A stretch of DNA of 64,000 bases from Adlercreutzia wanghongyangiae. Lineage in GTDB: Bacteria; Actinomycetota; Coriobacteriia; Coriobacteriales; Eggerthellaceae. The notes below the pieces were generated by a model, which saw nothing but the letters and a program-made list of their open reading frames with translations, ran no database searches and was not told the origin of the DNA. Both the position numbers and the translations under genes were made by a program. Positions 25,830 through 34,408 of the stretch are shown here, piece by piece (positions within the stretch are counted from its first letter, which is position 1; each line of letters begins with the position of its first letter). The DNA is taken from assembly GCF_035989245.1 (NCBI RefSeq), contig NZ_JAYMFF010000020.1, forward strand, positions 1 through 64,000, written 5' to 3'.

Positions 25830-27545
25830 CTACTCGTCCTCGCTCAACTCTACCACGGCCGTAGCGGGAATACGCACGGTAAACGTGCTTCCCTCCCCCG
25901 GCACGCTTTCCACCGTCACCGCATAGCCCTGGGCCACGGCGTACTCACGCACGAGCGCAAGCCCCAGCCCGCTGCCACTGTAGATGCGCGTCGCGGAGCT
26001 GTCCACTTGGAAGAACCGCTCGAAGATGCGCTCCTGGTTCTCCGGCGCGATACCGATGCCGGTATCGAGCACTTGCACCAGCACGTCCCCCGTGCTCGCC
26101 TCGCGTAACGCGGCGATGGTCACCGTCCCGCCTGCCGGCGTGAACTTCACGGCGTTGGTACCCAGATTCTCCAGAATGCGCAGCATCTTCTCGTAGTCGC
26201 CGTTCACGAGCGGCACGTCGGGCGCCACAGCCGTCTTCAAACCGACCCGCGCGCCCACCGCCAGAGGCCCAATAGTTCCCTGGGCCGAAGCGACGATGTC
26301 GCCCAAATCCATCAGCTCGATGTTCACCGCCATGCCCCCCGCGTCCGAGCGCGCGATGTCCAGCATGTTGTTGATCATGCCGAGCAGCACCGAGCTGGAT
26401 TTGCGCACCTCTTCCCAGCTGCCCCGTTCCTCTGTGTTGCCCCCGCTTGATTCCAGCGCGATCTGCGATAGCGTGATAATGGAGGTGAGCGGCGTGCGTA
26501 ACTCGTGATTAACCATGGAGAGCAAGTCGCTTTTCACCTGCGATTCCTTCGCCAGCTTCTCGCTTAAGGCCTCCAGACTGTCGCGCTGGGCCGCCAACGC
26601 CTCGTTGGCGCGTCGCAAGTCGCGCGTGCGCTCGGCTACCTGGTCCTCCAGGCCCTCATAGGTAACGCGCAACTCGGCAGCCATGGTATTGAAGCGATCG
26701 ATGAGGCTGGATATCTCGCGGGCCGTGCCGGCATCGTCCATCGATTGGCGCAGCCGCCCTTCGCCCACCTCTCCGAAGGCGCGCTTCATGGCCTCCAGGG
26801 GCCGCAGCACAAAGACGGTCATAAGGGCGAAAACCACCACGCCGATGAACGTGGCCAGAAGCAGAAAGAACGCCACATCGCGAATAACGTTGTCGCGCAA
26901 CGCTTGCTGTTGTTGCTCCAACGGAATGACAACGCTGATAGCGCCTCCGACGGAGCCGGTCGTCCAACCCTCTTTGGGAAAACCCGTAACATCTATCTCG
27001 CCGACGGGGCCTCCGTGGCATTCCAGGCAGCTTTCCGTAACCTGAAGCGCTCGCGCATACCGAAACTGCGTTGCACCGTCATCGGCCGAGGTCTCGGCCC
27101 GCAATCCAACCCCAGCATCGCTCTCCACAATGCGATAGTACTCACGCACGTCATCCGCCTCGTTGAAAAGAGTAAGGGCCTCCGCCTCGAAAGCATCGGG
27201 TTTGTCCTGAGCCCGGCGCGGCGAGAAATTCGTGTAGCGAATAAGGTAGTTGTTGCCCGCCGAGAAGATAGCGCCCACGCTCTTCCCCACAATGGCGCAA
27301 TGCAGCCCCTTAAATTCGTAGACACCACTCGTGGTATTGTTGATCGTGTACTGGGAATTGTCCATGAACTGCCAGACAGCGTCCATCTCGCGGGCAAAAG
27401 TGCGCGCTTCCTCTACCAGCGAGTCTTCCATATTCTTCGTCTGAATGTGAATATCGAACAATGTGAAGGATGCTGTGGCGATCACGAACACGACCGTCAA
27501 CACGAGTACCGAAATGGCCCTCAGGCTCATGTCGCGCATCCTCAT
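25830..27545 (-). CDS. Sensor histidine kinase with Tll0287-like haem-motif domain
   Basis: 571 residues. TM1 about 8-30; extracytoplasmic domain about 31-222 of the DUF3365/Tll0287 type; TM2 about 224-246; HAMP; coiled coil about 290-340; H-box VNHELRTPLTS with His347; ATPase boxes (ENLGTNAVKF, DTGIGIAPENQ, GSGLGLALV). The outer domain contains ESCLECHGG: C173-x2-C176-H177, a covalent c-type haem attachment motif. This predicts a haem-based redox or gas sensor. It needs a cytochrome c maturation system, which is not in this window. The start ATG at 27545 follows a G-rich ribosome site. Confidence 0.92.
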   Translation of the reverse strand: MRMRDMSLRAISVLVLTVVFVIATASFTLFDIHIQTKNMEDSLVEEARTFAREMDAVWQFMDNSQYTINNTTSGVYEFKGLHCAIVGKSVGAIFSAGNNYLIRYTNFSPRRAQDKPDAFEAEALTLFNEADDVREYYRIVESDAGVGLRAETSADDGATQFRYARALQVTESCLECHGGPVGEIDVTGFPKEGWTTGSVGGAISVVIPLEQQQQALRDNVIRDVAFFLLLATFIGVVVFALMTVFVLRPLEAMKRAFGEVGEGRLRQSMDDAGTAREISSLIDRFNTMAAELRVTYEGLEDQVAERTRDLRRANEALAAQRDSLEALSEKLAKESQVKSDLLSMVNHELRTPLTSIITLSQIALESSGGNTEERGSWEEVRKSSSVLLGMINNMLDIARSDAGGMAVNIELMDLGDIVASAQGTIGPLAVGARVGLKTAVAPDVPLVNGDYEKMLRILENLGTNAVKFTPAGGTVTIAALREASTGDVLVQVLDTGIGIAPENQERIFERFFQVDSSATRIYSGSGLGLALVREYAVAQGYAVTVESVPGEGSTFTVRIPATAVVELSEDE

Positions 27546-27752
27546 GACCCCCCACTCCCCGCACAGTCATTATTTGCCGTCAATGATAGCGCGGCCTTTC
27601 CCGAGAAGCTGATAATATTTGCCTAACCTTTTGATTAACAGGAAGTTAAAAAGGCAGAGCAACAGCCATGTCAGCCCGCTCACCGCGAGTCGCACCGCGC
27701 TGCGACGGCGCTTCGGGATCACCCGATTTTCCCGCAATGGGGTCTGGATTTT

Positions 27753-27780
27753 TTGACAATAAGTCGATAAAGTATAGAAG
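27753..27780 (+). promoter_or_regulatory. Likely promoter of the sortase-like gene
   Basis: TTGACA at 27753-27758 and TAGAAG at 27775-27780 with a 16-base spacer, about 70 bases before the proposed start. The surrounding 27546-27849 gap separates this gene from the divergent sensor kinase and holds nothing else I can support. Confidence 0.45.
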
Positions 27781-27849
27781 ATTGAGAGACAACGGACTTT
27801 GCCGCGGCGCCATGGCAACGCGGCAGGTCGCAAGCGGAGAAAGGGCACT

Positions 27850-28683
27850 GTGACAGTGAGCGCCCGCAGCATGGTGAAACGCGGCATCCAGCATGCCGTT
27901 CAAGCAGGTTTATGCGCCCTCGTGGGCGTTTTCGCGCTGGGGATGGCGCCTCTTTCCGCATGGGCCGACGAGACGACCACAGACGCCAGGCCATCCAGCG
28001 CCGGACCCGTCACGCAGGGCGTGTGCGAGGCCCTCGGCTTCCTGCAGGGCCGCATCGATTCCCGCGGCCAGGAAGTGCTGGACGAGCAGGCGCTGGAACA
28101 CGCCCGCCGCAGCGACAGCGTAGCTGAGCAGCTGCGCCTGCAGGCCATGAACAGCAAGGGGCAGCAGTACGGCGCCGCCGCCGAGGCCGAAGCCGAGCGG
28201 GCGCGCCAGGCCCAGCTGGAAGCGGAAGCTGCCGCGGCCGAGGCCGCCTCCCAGATCGGGCAGAGCTCCACGGTGAACGAGACCACGCCCGCCGCGCCCA
28301 CGCCGCGTACCAACACCATCTACTTCCACGGCGAGTACATCCCCTTTGTGCAGGGCAACCCCGCCGACATGACGGCGCCCAAGTCGCGCGTGGCCAGCAC
28401 CTGGATTGGCGAAGGCGACGTGAACGACGGCCAGAACACGTACTTCATCGGCCATAATCCCGGCGTTTTCAGCAGCGTCATGAACTTGCAGCTGGGCGAT
28501 GAGATCGTCGTATGGGATGCCACAGGCGCCTCGCGCAGCTACTTCGTGTTCGACGCGCTGGTGCTGCCGAACGCCTCGAACTACTTCGCCTACGAGAGCC
28601 GTCTGTCGCCGACGGGCGAATCCATCACCCTGCAGACTTGCGTGGCAGACAACCAGAATGTCCGCTGCGTTATGGCCCGCTGA
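27850..28683 (+). CDS. Sortase-family protein with signal peptide and coiled-coil region
   Basis: 277 residues from the GTG at 27850; AAAGGG lies just upstream. A GTG at 27856 or an ATG at 27871 are alternatives. The signal peptide is about residues 16-39 (AGLCALVGVFALGMAPLSAWA). Residues about 80-135 are Ala/Glu/Arg/Gln-rich and helical. The sortase fold follows: NTYFIGHNPGVFSS (His202), LGDEIVVWDATG, and ITLQTCVADNQNVR (Cys264, Arg272). The catalytic His, Cys and Arg are all present. An LPxTG-type target is not seen here, though the surface protein at the left edge lacks its C-terminus in this window. Confidence 0.82.
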   Translation: MTVSARSMVKRGIQHAVQAGLCALVGVFALGMAPLSAWADETTTDARPSSAGPVTQGVCEALGFLQGRIDSRGQEVLDEQALEHARRSDSVAEQLRLQAMNSKGQQYGAAAEAEAERARQAQLEAEAAAAEAASQIGQSSTVNETTPAAPTPRTNTIYFHGEYIPFVQGNPADMTAPKSRVASTWIGEGDVNDGQNTYFIGHNPGVFSSVMNLQLGDEIVVWDATGASRSYFVFDALVLPNASNYFAYESRLSPTGESITLQTCVADNQNVRCVMAR

Positions 28684-28717
28684 ACCCAACTTCTGCTATG
28701 ATGCTCCTGCTGCCTGT

Positions 28718-28800
28718 GGGGGCGTGGCGGAATTGGCATACGCAGCGGACTTAAAATCCGCCTCTTCGGATTGTGGGTTCGAGTCCCACCGCCCCTACCA
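28718..28800 (+). tRNA. tRNA-Leu (UAA)
   Basis: Acceptor stem GGGGGCG/CGCCCCT (one G-U pair), anticodon arm GCGGA-CTTAAAA-TCCGC giving anticodon UAA, an 11-base variable arm, T-arm GTGGG-TTCGAGT-CCCAC, and an encoded CCA. The 83-base length fits a class II tRNA. Confidence 0.93.
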
Positions 28801-28843
28801 GTTTACCTTTGCGTTTCGCAGAAGTCCCAGCTCACGCAGCACG
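28781..28843 (+). repeat. 63-bp direct repeat at tRNA-Leu 3' end, copy 1
   Basis: It begins inside the T-arm of tRNA-Leu (GAGTCCCACC) and runs 43 bases past the CCA. Copy 2 at 28953-29015 differs at two positions. Between the copies are 109 bases that include GGTGGGACTCGAACC, an inverted T-arm-like piece. Confidence 0.9.
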
Positions 28844-28952
28844 TCAGTTCGCAAGGTGGGACTCGAACCGTGAGGTGAAAACGCGGACGAGCGTTTTCGC
28901 CCGAGGAGCGCAGCGACGCAGGGCTATGAGCGTTCGCCGAAGGCGGGCGCGG

Positions 28953-29015
28953 GAGTCCCACCGCCCCTACCAGTTTACCTTTGCGCTTCGCAGAAGTCCC
29001 AGCTCACGCATCACG
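28953..29015 (+). repeat. 63-bp direct repeat, copy 2, running into the Ppx/GppA gene end
   Basis: Same sequence as 28781-28843 with two changes. Its last 12 bases are the 3' end of the convergent Ppx/GppA gene (last codons and stop). The repeat therefore spans the original junction from tRNA to that gene, as expected for an att-like or tandem duplication. Confidence 0.9.
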
Positions 29016-29957
29016 GCCGGCAGCTTCCAAAATCATGCCATGCAGAATATCGGATTCGCTGACCGTGTAGCCGTCCACGCCCGCTAAGGCCAGCACCTCT
29101 TCCAGAATGACGAGCCCCGCCACGATAACGCCGGCGCGCTTCGGGTCGAGCCCCACGGTGCCGCGGCGCTGCTCCAGCGTCTCGGTGGCCAGACGCACCT
29201 CGATGGCCCTCAGCTCGTCAGCGCTCACGTGGGCCTTGTGCACCCGCGCGGAGTCGTACACCTCCATGGCCTCGCGCACGGCCACCACACTGGTGGCAGT
29301 GCCGGCCACGGCCACCAGCCGATCGACGGCAAAACCGCGCTCGCGCAAATCACAGAAGAAGGGAGCCATCTCGGCATGAATCCACTGGCGGGCTTCGCTC
29401 AGCTCAAGAGCCGTGGGCGGGTCGGCATGGCAGAAGCGCTCGGTCACGCGGCGGCAGCCCACGTTGAAGGAATGCGAGGCCACCGGCGGCAAGCCGGCGC
29501 GCCCGGCCACAATCTCGGTAGAACCGCCGCCGATATCCACCACCAGCAGGTTCTCGTCGGGAAAATCGGCTGCGGCCCCCATGAAGCTGAGCGCCGCCTC
29601 GCGCCAGCCGGGTATCACCGTCAGCGTCACTCCGCGGTCGGCCAAACGACGCGCGAACTCATCGGCATTGGCAGCATCGCGAGCCGCAGACGTGGCCATG
29701 GCGATCAGCCTCCGCACGGGATGGGCGGCCGTGTCGCAGCGTTCCAGGGTCGCCCGGCAGCGGTCCACTGTGGAAAGCACGCGCTCCATGGCCTCTTCCG
29801 ACAGGCGCCCCGAGGCATCCACCCCCACACCCAAGTCGGTAATCGCGTATTCCTTGGCCACCTCGCACACGCGGCCGCCTTCCACATCGGCCACCAGCAA
29901 TCGGCAGGTCACCGTGCCAATATCCAATGCCGCGTACCGTCCGTCGACCAGCGTCAT
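29004..29957 (-). CDS. Ppx/GppA family phosphatase
   Basis: 317 residues, actin-like ATPase fold of exopolyphosphatase/guanosine pentaphosphate phosphatase. Phosphate-binding motif 1 is ALDIGTVTCRLLVADV near the start, and motif 2 is VVDIGGGSTEIV; AGTATSVVAV is the adenosine-like motif. It hydrolyses polyphosphate or pppGpp in the stringent response; the short single-domain form is typical of actinobacteria. The start ATG at 29957 has GAAAGGAG before it. It follows the DivIC-like gene by 81 bases, the usual actinobacterial gene order. Confidence 0.93.
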   Translation of the reverse strand: MTLVDGRYAALDIGTVTCRLLVADVEGGRVCEVAKEYAITDLGVGVDASGRLSEEAMERVLSTVDRCRATLERCDTAAHPVRRLIAMATSAARDAANADEFARRLADRGVTLTVIPGWREAALSFMGAAADFPDENLLVVDIGGGSTEIVAGRAGLPPVASHSFNVGCRRVTERFCHADPPTALELSEARQWIHAEMAPFFCDLRERGFAVDRLVAVAGTATSVVAVREAMEVYDSARVHKAHVSADELRAIEVRLATETLEQRRGTVGLDPKRAGVIVAGLVILEEVLALAGVDGYTVSESDILHGMILEAAGRDA

Positions 29958-30038
29958 AGCCGCTCCTTTCGCCCTTATGCCGGGAATCTGCGCGTCCGAC
30001 GGCTTCCGCGGGAAGCCTCGACGCGGCACGATGCATGC

Positions 30039-31040
30039 TTAGGAAACGCCGAAGAAGGGGTCCAGCACCCCGGAATACCAGGTGTCGGGAAGCTCGATAT
30101 CCTCGGACAGGATGTTACCGCGGAACGACGATTCCTTCTTCGCCGTAAGGCCGCTCACGCTGACGGCGTGCTCGCCCTCGCGTACCCATCCGAACTGCGT
30201 GCGCGCCACATCTTCAATGCCGGCTTCGGTTTGCAGGGCGCTCACCTCGGCGCCGATGGCGTTGTTGCGTTCCACCACGGCCTCGTACTCGGCAGTCAGG
30301 CGATCGCGCTCGCGGATGTCCACATACAGCTGCTGGGCCGGCCCGTACAGGAACGCCACGCCGAAAGCCACGCACAGCATCGTGGCGGCGAACCCCATGA
30401 AGACTCCGCGGGCCAGAAGCGGCGTTTTCTCGCCGGAACCGCGCACCTTCTTGCCGCCCTGGACCACACCCGCTGCGGCTTGCTGCTGCATGCGCGACGA
30501 GCGCTTGTGGGTTGAGCCCATCTCGCCTTTGTACACCGCAGCGCGCGGACCGCCCGCGGGGGCATCGGCGCCCTTGCCGGCCTCGTATTGGCGGAAGTAG
30601 GCGCGGTCGGCACGCTCCTTGGTGCGCTCGCGGCGCTTCTCAGCGCTGCGGGAGCGCATGCGCGACCACGGCGAGCCGCCGCGGCGCTCCAAGGCGCGCT
30701 CCAGCTCCTCGTCGTTGGCGGCCGCATCCTCTTCGTCGGCGAAACGCGAGATGCGGGGAGCGGCGTGGCGCGCGAACACGGCCTCGTCGTCCCAGCGCGA
30801 CGCGGAGCCGCCGTCGTACCAGCTGGGCTTGCGTGCCGGCGCCGCCGGGCGACGCGATGCGGCAGAAGCGGGCGGCTGCGGGCGGCGCACCGAGAACATG
30901 GGCAGCTCGTCGGCAATGGCCGACTGGTCGCCCCCGATGAGCACGCGCCCCGCGCCCGACCCCGAACGGCGAGGCGCACGCGTACCCGTCGCGGCGCGGC
31001 GCGCTGCGTCGAAGGATACGATATTCGCCTGTCGTGGCAC
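30039..31040 (-). CDS. DivIC/FtsB-like septum formation initiator with long N-terminal tail
   Basis: 333 residues. A 205-residue charged, Ala/Arg/Pro-rich cytoplasmic tail precedes one transmembrane segment (about 211-233, GVFMGFAATMLCVAFGVAFLYG). A coiled coil follows (QQLYVDIRERDRLTAEYEAVVERNNAIGAE is the region, 235-265) and then EDVARTQFGWVREGE, the DivIC signature. It is expected to act with FtsL/FtsQ at the division septum. The family is often about 100-150 residues, so the tail is unusually long. It lies directly upstream of the Ppx/GppA gene. Confidence 0.85.
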   Translation of the reverse strand: MPRQANIVSFDAARRAATGTRAPRRSGSGAGRVLIGGDQSAIADELPMFSVRRPQPPASAASRRPAAPARKPSWYDGGSASRWDDEAVFARHAAPRISRFADEEDAAANDEELERALERRGGSPWSRMRSRSAEKRRERTKERADRAYFRQYEAGKGADAPAGGPRAAVYKGEMGSTHKRSSRMQQQAAAGVVQGGKKVRGSGEKTPLLARGVFMGFAATMLCVAFGVAFLYGPAQQLYVDIRERDRLTAEYEAVVERNNAIGAEVSALQTEAGIEDVARTQFGWVREGEHAVSVSGLTAKKESSFRGNILSEDIELPDTWYSGVLDPFFGVS

Positions 31041-31120
31041 GGGGTGGAACTTCCTTTCGCTGCCGGGGTTCGTTTCTGGTTCAGGTAGTCAGCTGGGGAC
31101 GGGGGCAAAGGCGGGATGCC

Positions 31121-31504
31121 TCATCGCAAGTGTAGGCTCTTGACGAACGCCTCCCATTTCTCGAAGGAATCATCGCTGATGGCGTGCTCCATTTGGCAGG
31201 CTTCCTCCTCCGCCACCTCGGGGGCGATGCCCACCGCCTTGGTGAGAAAGTCGAACAGCATGCGATGGCGGCCGAGCACCGAGCTGCCGTAGGCGTAGCC
31301 CTCGGCCGTCAGGGTGATGTCGCCGTAATGGGGCTGCACCACCAGCTGCTGCTCCTTCAAAGCCGAGATGGCCTTGTTCACCGACGCCTTGGAAACACCC
31401 AGCTTATTGGCAACGTCCACGGAACGCACGGGTGCCTCCGTCGTGCCTCCCAGCATGACGATGGCCTCGAGGTAGTCCTCGTGGGACATGGATGTTTTCA
31501 CCAC
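31121..31504 (-). CDS. DtxR/MntR-family metal-dependent regulator
   Basis: 127 residues from a GTG at 31504, chosen because TAAGGAG lies six bases before it. The winged helix-turn-helix covers residues 6-65 (SHEDYLEAIVMLGG; VANKLGVSKASVNKAISALKE). Residues about 66-125 are the metal-binding/dimer domain, with GRHRMLFDFL and EEACQMEHAIS supplying the usual His, Glu and Cys ligands. There is no SH3 domain, as in MntR. It sits just downstream of the feo genes with a hairpin between, and is the likely iron (or manganese) sensor for the AAAGTTAGCT motifs seen there. Confidence 0.88.
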   Translation of the reverse strand: MVKTSMSHEDYLEAIVMLGGTTEAPVRSVDVANKLGVSKASVNKAISALKEQQLVVQPHYGDITLTAEGYAYGSSVLGRHRMLFDFLTKAVGIAPEVAEEEACQMEHAISDDSFEKWEAFVKSLHLR

Positions 31505-31558
31505 AGCGATCTCCTTATAAACAGTTCCGATCATGGTATCACGGACCCTGATAAATGA

Positions 31559-31589
31559 CGAGGCTCGGAACCGAAAGTTCCGAGCCTCG
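31559..31589. terminator. Hairpin after the feo operon
   Basis: CGAGGCTCGGAAC (31559-31571) and GTTCCGAGCCTCG (31577-31589) form a perfect 13-bp stem with a CGAAA loop. The minus-strand tail TCATTTATC is only weakly T-rich. It separates feoB and its Cys-rich partner from the regulator. Confidence 0.75.
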
Positions 31590-31616
31590 TTCACATTGTC
31601 TTCGCCAAACGGTTGC

Positions 31617-31898
31617 CTAACGGTTGGAGGCCTCCTTCGCCTGCGCCGCGTGCGCAGCCGTCTCGGCCATGCGCTGAACAGCTTGGCAGCACGGGGGCAT
31701 CTCACCAGAAGCCGCCTGACCTGCGGTTCCCGTGGCGCTACCGCAATGAGGGCAACCGGCGCAACCGCCCTCGTCCCCGCAGTGGTCCCCGCAGTCGCAC
31801 AGGCCGCGACGCGTCATACGGCGAACGGCGAGCACCGCCAAAGCTGCGATGACCAGCAGGATGACGACAGTAGGAGCATTCAGGGCAATATCTTGCAT
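31617..31898 (-). CDS. FeoB-associated Cys-rich membrane protein
   Basis: 93 residues: one N-terminal membrane segment (TVVILLVIAALAVLAV) followed by a Cys-rich cytoplasmic tail (CDCGDHCGDEGGCAGCPHCG, later PPCC). This matches the FeoB-associated Cys-rich membrane protein family, thought to help ferrous iron transfer. The ATG at 31898 has AGGAGG before it and lies 10 bases after the feoB stop. Confidence 0.88.
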   Translation of the reverse strand: MQDIALNAPTVVILLVIAALAVLAVRRMTRRGLCDCGDHCGDEGGCAGCPHCGSATGTAGQAASGEMPPCCQAVQRMAETAAHAAQAKEASNR

Positions 31899-31908
31899 GA
31901 CGCGCCTC

Positions 31909-34242
31909 CTAGGCGTTCTTGGCCGCCGGCTCCAGCGCGGCCGGGGCCTTCGGCTTGGCAGCGGGGCGGAACAGTAGGAAGAGCGCACCCGCGGCCACCA
32001 CGATGGCCAGAGCCGTGAAGGGACCAAAGGTCACCTCGCCGGTGATGAGGCCGCCGAACTGGTAGATCATCAGGCCCACGCACCAGGCAAAGGCGGTCAT
32101 GTAGCCGATGGCAGCCCAGGTCCACTTCGCGGACATCATCTGACGGCGGATGGTGCCGATGGCGGCGAAGCAGGGGGCGCACAGCAGGTTGAAGGCGCAG
32201 AAGGCCATAATCGCGGCGTTGCTGCCGCCGAGCATGGCGGCGAAGGACGCCCACAGGCCGGGGTCGGTCTCGCCCACTTCGCCGAGGCTCGTGATGACGC
32301 CCACGGTGGCCACGACGTTCTCCTTGGCCACGAGGCCGGTAATGGAGGTGACGGTAGACTCCCAATTGCCGAAGCCGAGCGGCACGAAGATCCAAGCGAG
32401 CAAGTTGCCCAGACCGGCCATGAGGCTGTACTGGATGTAGTCGTCCATCTCGGGATCGAGCAGGCCGAAGGCGCCCTCGTAGAAGCCGAAGTTCAGCAGG
32501 AACCAGATGGCCATGGAGGACAGGAAGATGATGGTACCGGCCTTCACCACGTAGCTGCGCACACGCTCCCACATGGACAAGAGCACGTTCTTCACCGTGG
32601 GCAGGTGGTACTGGGGCAGCTCCATGATGAAGGGGGCCACCTCGCCGGCGAAGGCGCGGAACTTCTTCAGGATGATGCAGGACAGGATGATGGCGAACAG
32701 GCCCAGGAAGTAGAACACCGGCGCGACCCACCAGGTGGCCTCGTAGTCGCCACCGGCCAGAGCGCCGAACACGAGCGCGATGATGGGCAGCTTGGCGCCG
32801 CAGGGAATCATCGTGGTGGTCATGATGGTCATACGGCGATCGTTCTCGTTCTCAATGGTCTTGGTGGCCATGACCGCGGGCACGCCGCAGCCGGAGGCGA
32901 TGAGCATCGGGATGAAGGACTTGCCAGACAGCCCGAAGCGGCGGAACACGCGGTCCATGATGAAGGCAACGCGGGCCATGTATCCGCAACCTTCCAGGAA
33001 GCCGAGCAAGATGAACAACACGATCAGCTGCGGGATGAAGCCGATGACGGCGCCCACGCCGGCGATAATGCCGTCCAGGACGAGCGACTGCACCCAGGGC
33101 GCGGCGCCGACGGATTCCAGCCAGCCGCCCACCACCACGGGCACGCCGGGCACGTAGACGCCGTAGTCGGCCGGATCGGGCTCCTCCAGCTCGCCAGCCT
33201 CGAAGGCGGCCACGCCCTCCTCGGTTTCCAGCGTGCCCTCGAACTCCTCCACGGCAGCGTCGTAGGCTTCGGTGTTGGTGTACAGCCAGCCGTCGCCGAA
33301 CAGGCCGTCGTTGGCCCAATCGGTCACGAGCGTGCCAACGGTGGACACCGAGATGTAGTACACGAGAAACATGACGACGATGAAGATCGGAATGCCGAGG
33401 ATGCGGTTGGTGACCACACGGTCGATCTTCTGGGTGGTAGTCTCGGCCTTCGGCGACTTCTTCACGCAGGCATCGCACACGGCGGTGATGCTGTCGTAGC
33501 GCTCGTTGGTGACGATGGACTCGGCATCGTCGTCCTCGGTGCTCTCCACGGCGTCGCGGATGGCGGCGATTTGGGAGAGCTCAGCCGCCGACAGGTTCAG
33601 CTTATCCACCGTAAGCTGCTCGCCCTCGAAGAGCTTGATGGCGTACCAGCGAGCATGGCGGCCGGCGATACGGTCGCCGGCGATGTCGATGATGCGGGCG
33701 AGGCCCTCCTCCACGTCGTGGGAGAAGCGCAGGGTGGTCGCGGGGGCGGCGGCCTTTTCAGCGACCTTCTTGGCGGCCTCAATGACCTCGTCGGTGCCCC
33801 GACCCTTGAGGGCCGACGTCTCCACGATGGGGCAGCCCAAGCGCTGGGAGAGGCCGGCCACATCGATGGTGTCGCCGTTCTTCTCCACGAGGTCCATCAT
33901 GTTCAGGGCGAGAACTACCGGGATGCCCAGGTCGATGATCTGGGTGGTGAGGTACAGATTGCGCTCGAGGTTGGTGGCGTCCACCAGGTTCACCACCACA
34001 TCGGGCTTACCGCTCATGAGGTAGTCGCGCGTGACGATCTCCTCGGGGGTGTAGGGCGAAAGGGAATACACGCCGGGCAGGTCGGTGACGACGACTTCCT
34101 TATCGGCGCGCCAACGCCCCTCCTTCTTCTCAACAGTCACGCCGGGCCAGTTTCCCACATACTGGTTCGCGCCGGTCAGATCGTTGAACATGGTGGTCTT
34201 GCCGCAATTGGGGTTTCCGGCAAGGGCTATGTTGATTGCCAT
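31909..34242 (-). CDS. feoB: Ferrous iron transporter B
   Basis: 777 residues. The N-terminal G-protein domain has G1 GNPNCGKTTMFN, switch NWPGVTVEKKEG, DLPGVYSLSPY (G3) and ALNMMDLV (G4). A helical GDI-like spacer leads to the membrane part with the FeoB Gate regions (FIPMLIASGCGVPAVMATKTI; TTTMIPCGAKLPIIALVFG). It imports Fe(II) in a GTP-linked way. The start ATG at 34242 follows GAAAGG. The first periplasmic loop is long and acidic (EEFEGTLETEEG region). The operon is preceded by two feoA genes and followed by the Cys-rich protein. Confidence 0.97.
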   Translation of the reverse strand: MAINIALAGNPNCGKTTMFNDLTGANQYVGNWPGVTVEKKEGRWRADKEVVVTDLPGVYSLSPYTPEEIVTRDYLMSGKPDVVVNLVDATNLERNLYLTTQIIDLGIPVVLALNMMDLVEKNGDTIDVAGLSQRLGCPIVETSALKGRGTDEVIEAAKKVAEKAAAPATTLRFSHDVEEGLARIIDIAGDRIAGRHARWYAIKLFEGEQLTVDKLNLSAAELSQIAAIRDAVESTEDDDAESIVTNERYDSITAVCDACVKKSPKAETTTQKIDRVVTNRILGIPIFIVVMFLVYYISVSTVGTLVTDWANDGLFGDGWLYTNTEAYDAAVEEFEGTLETEEGVAAFEAGELEEPDPADYGVYVPGVPVVVGGWLESVGAAPWVQSLVLDGIIAGVGAVIGFIPQLIVLFILLGFLEGCGYMARVAFIMDRVFRRFGLSGKSFIPMLIASGCGVPAVMATKTIENENDRRMTIMTTTMIPCGAKLPIIALVFGALAGGDYEATWWVAPVFYFLGLFAIILSCIILKKFRAFAGEVAPFIMELPQYHLPTVKNVLLSMWERVRSYVVKAGTIIFLSSMAIWFLLNFGFYEGAFGLLDPEMDDYIQYSLMAGLGNLLAWIFVPLGFGNWESTVTSITGLVAKENVVATVGVITSLGEVGETDPGLWASFAAMLGGSNAAIMAFCAFNLLCAPCFAAIGTIRRQMMSAKWTWAAIGYMTAFAWCVGLMIYQFGGLITGEVTFGPFTALAIVVAAGALFLLFRPAAKPKAPAALEPAAKNA

Positions 34243-34320
34243 GATCAGCCTTTCCTTCTTCGTAACAAATCGCACGATGCAGCCCCTCCCCGGGATGCCG
34301 CACGCTTGTTCGCGGACGAT

Positions 34321-34341
34321 AAAGTTAGTTTAAGTTAACTA
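34321..34341 (-). promoter_or_regulatory. DtxR-type site between feoA and feoB
   Basis: AAAGTTAGTT at 34321-34330 matches the feo promoter motif with one change. It is part of TAGTT (34326-34330)-six bases-AACTA (34337-34341), an inverted repeat 80 to 100 bases before feoB. It is probably a second regulated start for feoB. Confidence 0.55.
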
Positions 34342-34408
34342 GAGAGTTGAAAAAATGCGCTTACGCGCTGCGGGAGAGACACCGTCGATATGTGCCGCTC
34401 CGATGTCT

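Noticed and set aside
28773..29087. A 104-codon plus-strand frame with SHRPYQFTFA repeated
   Set aside because: The repeated peptide is the translation of the 63-bp tRNA-linked repeat; it begins inside the tRNA.
32605..34338. A 577-codon plus-strand frame opposite feoB
   Set aside because: Shadow of feoB; composition is Gly/His/Leu/Asp-rich without motifs.
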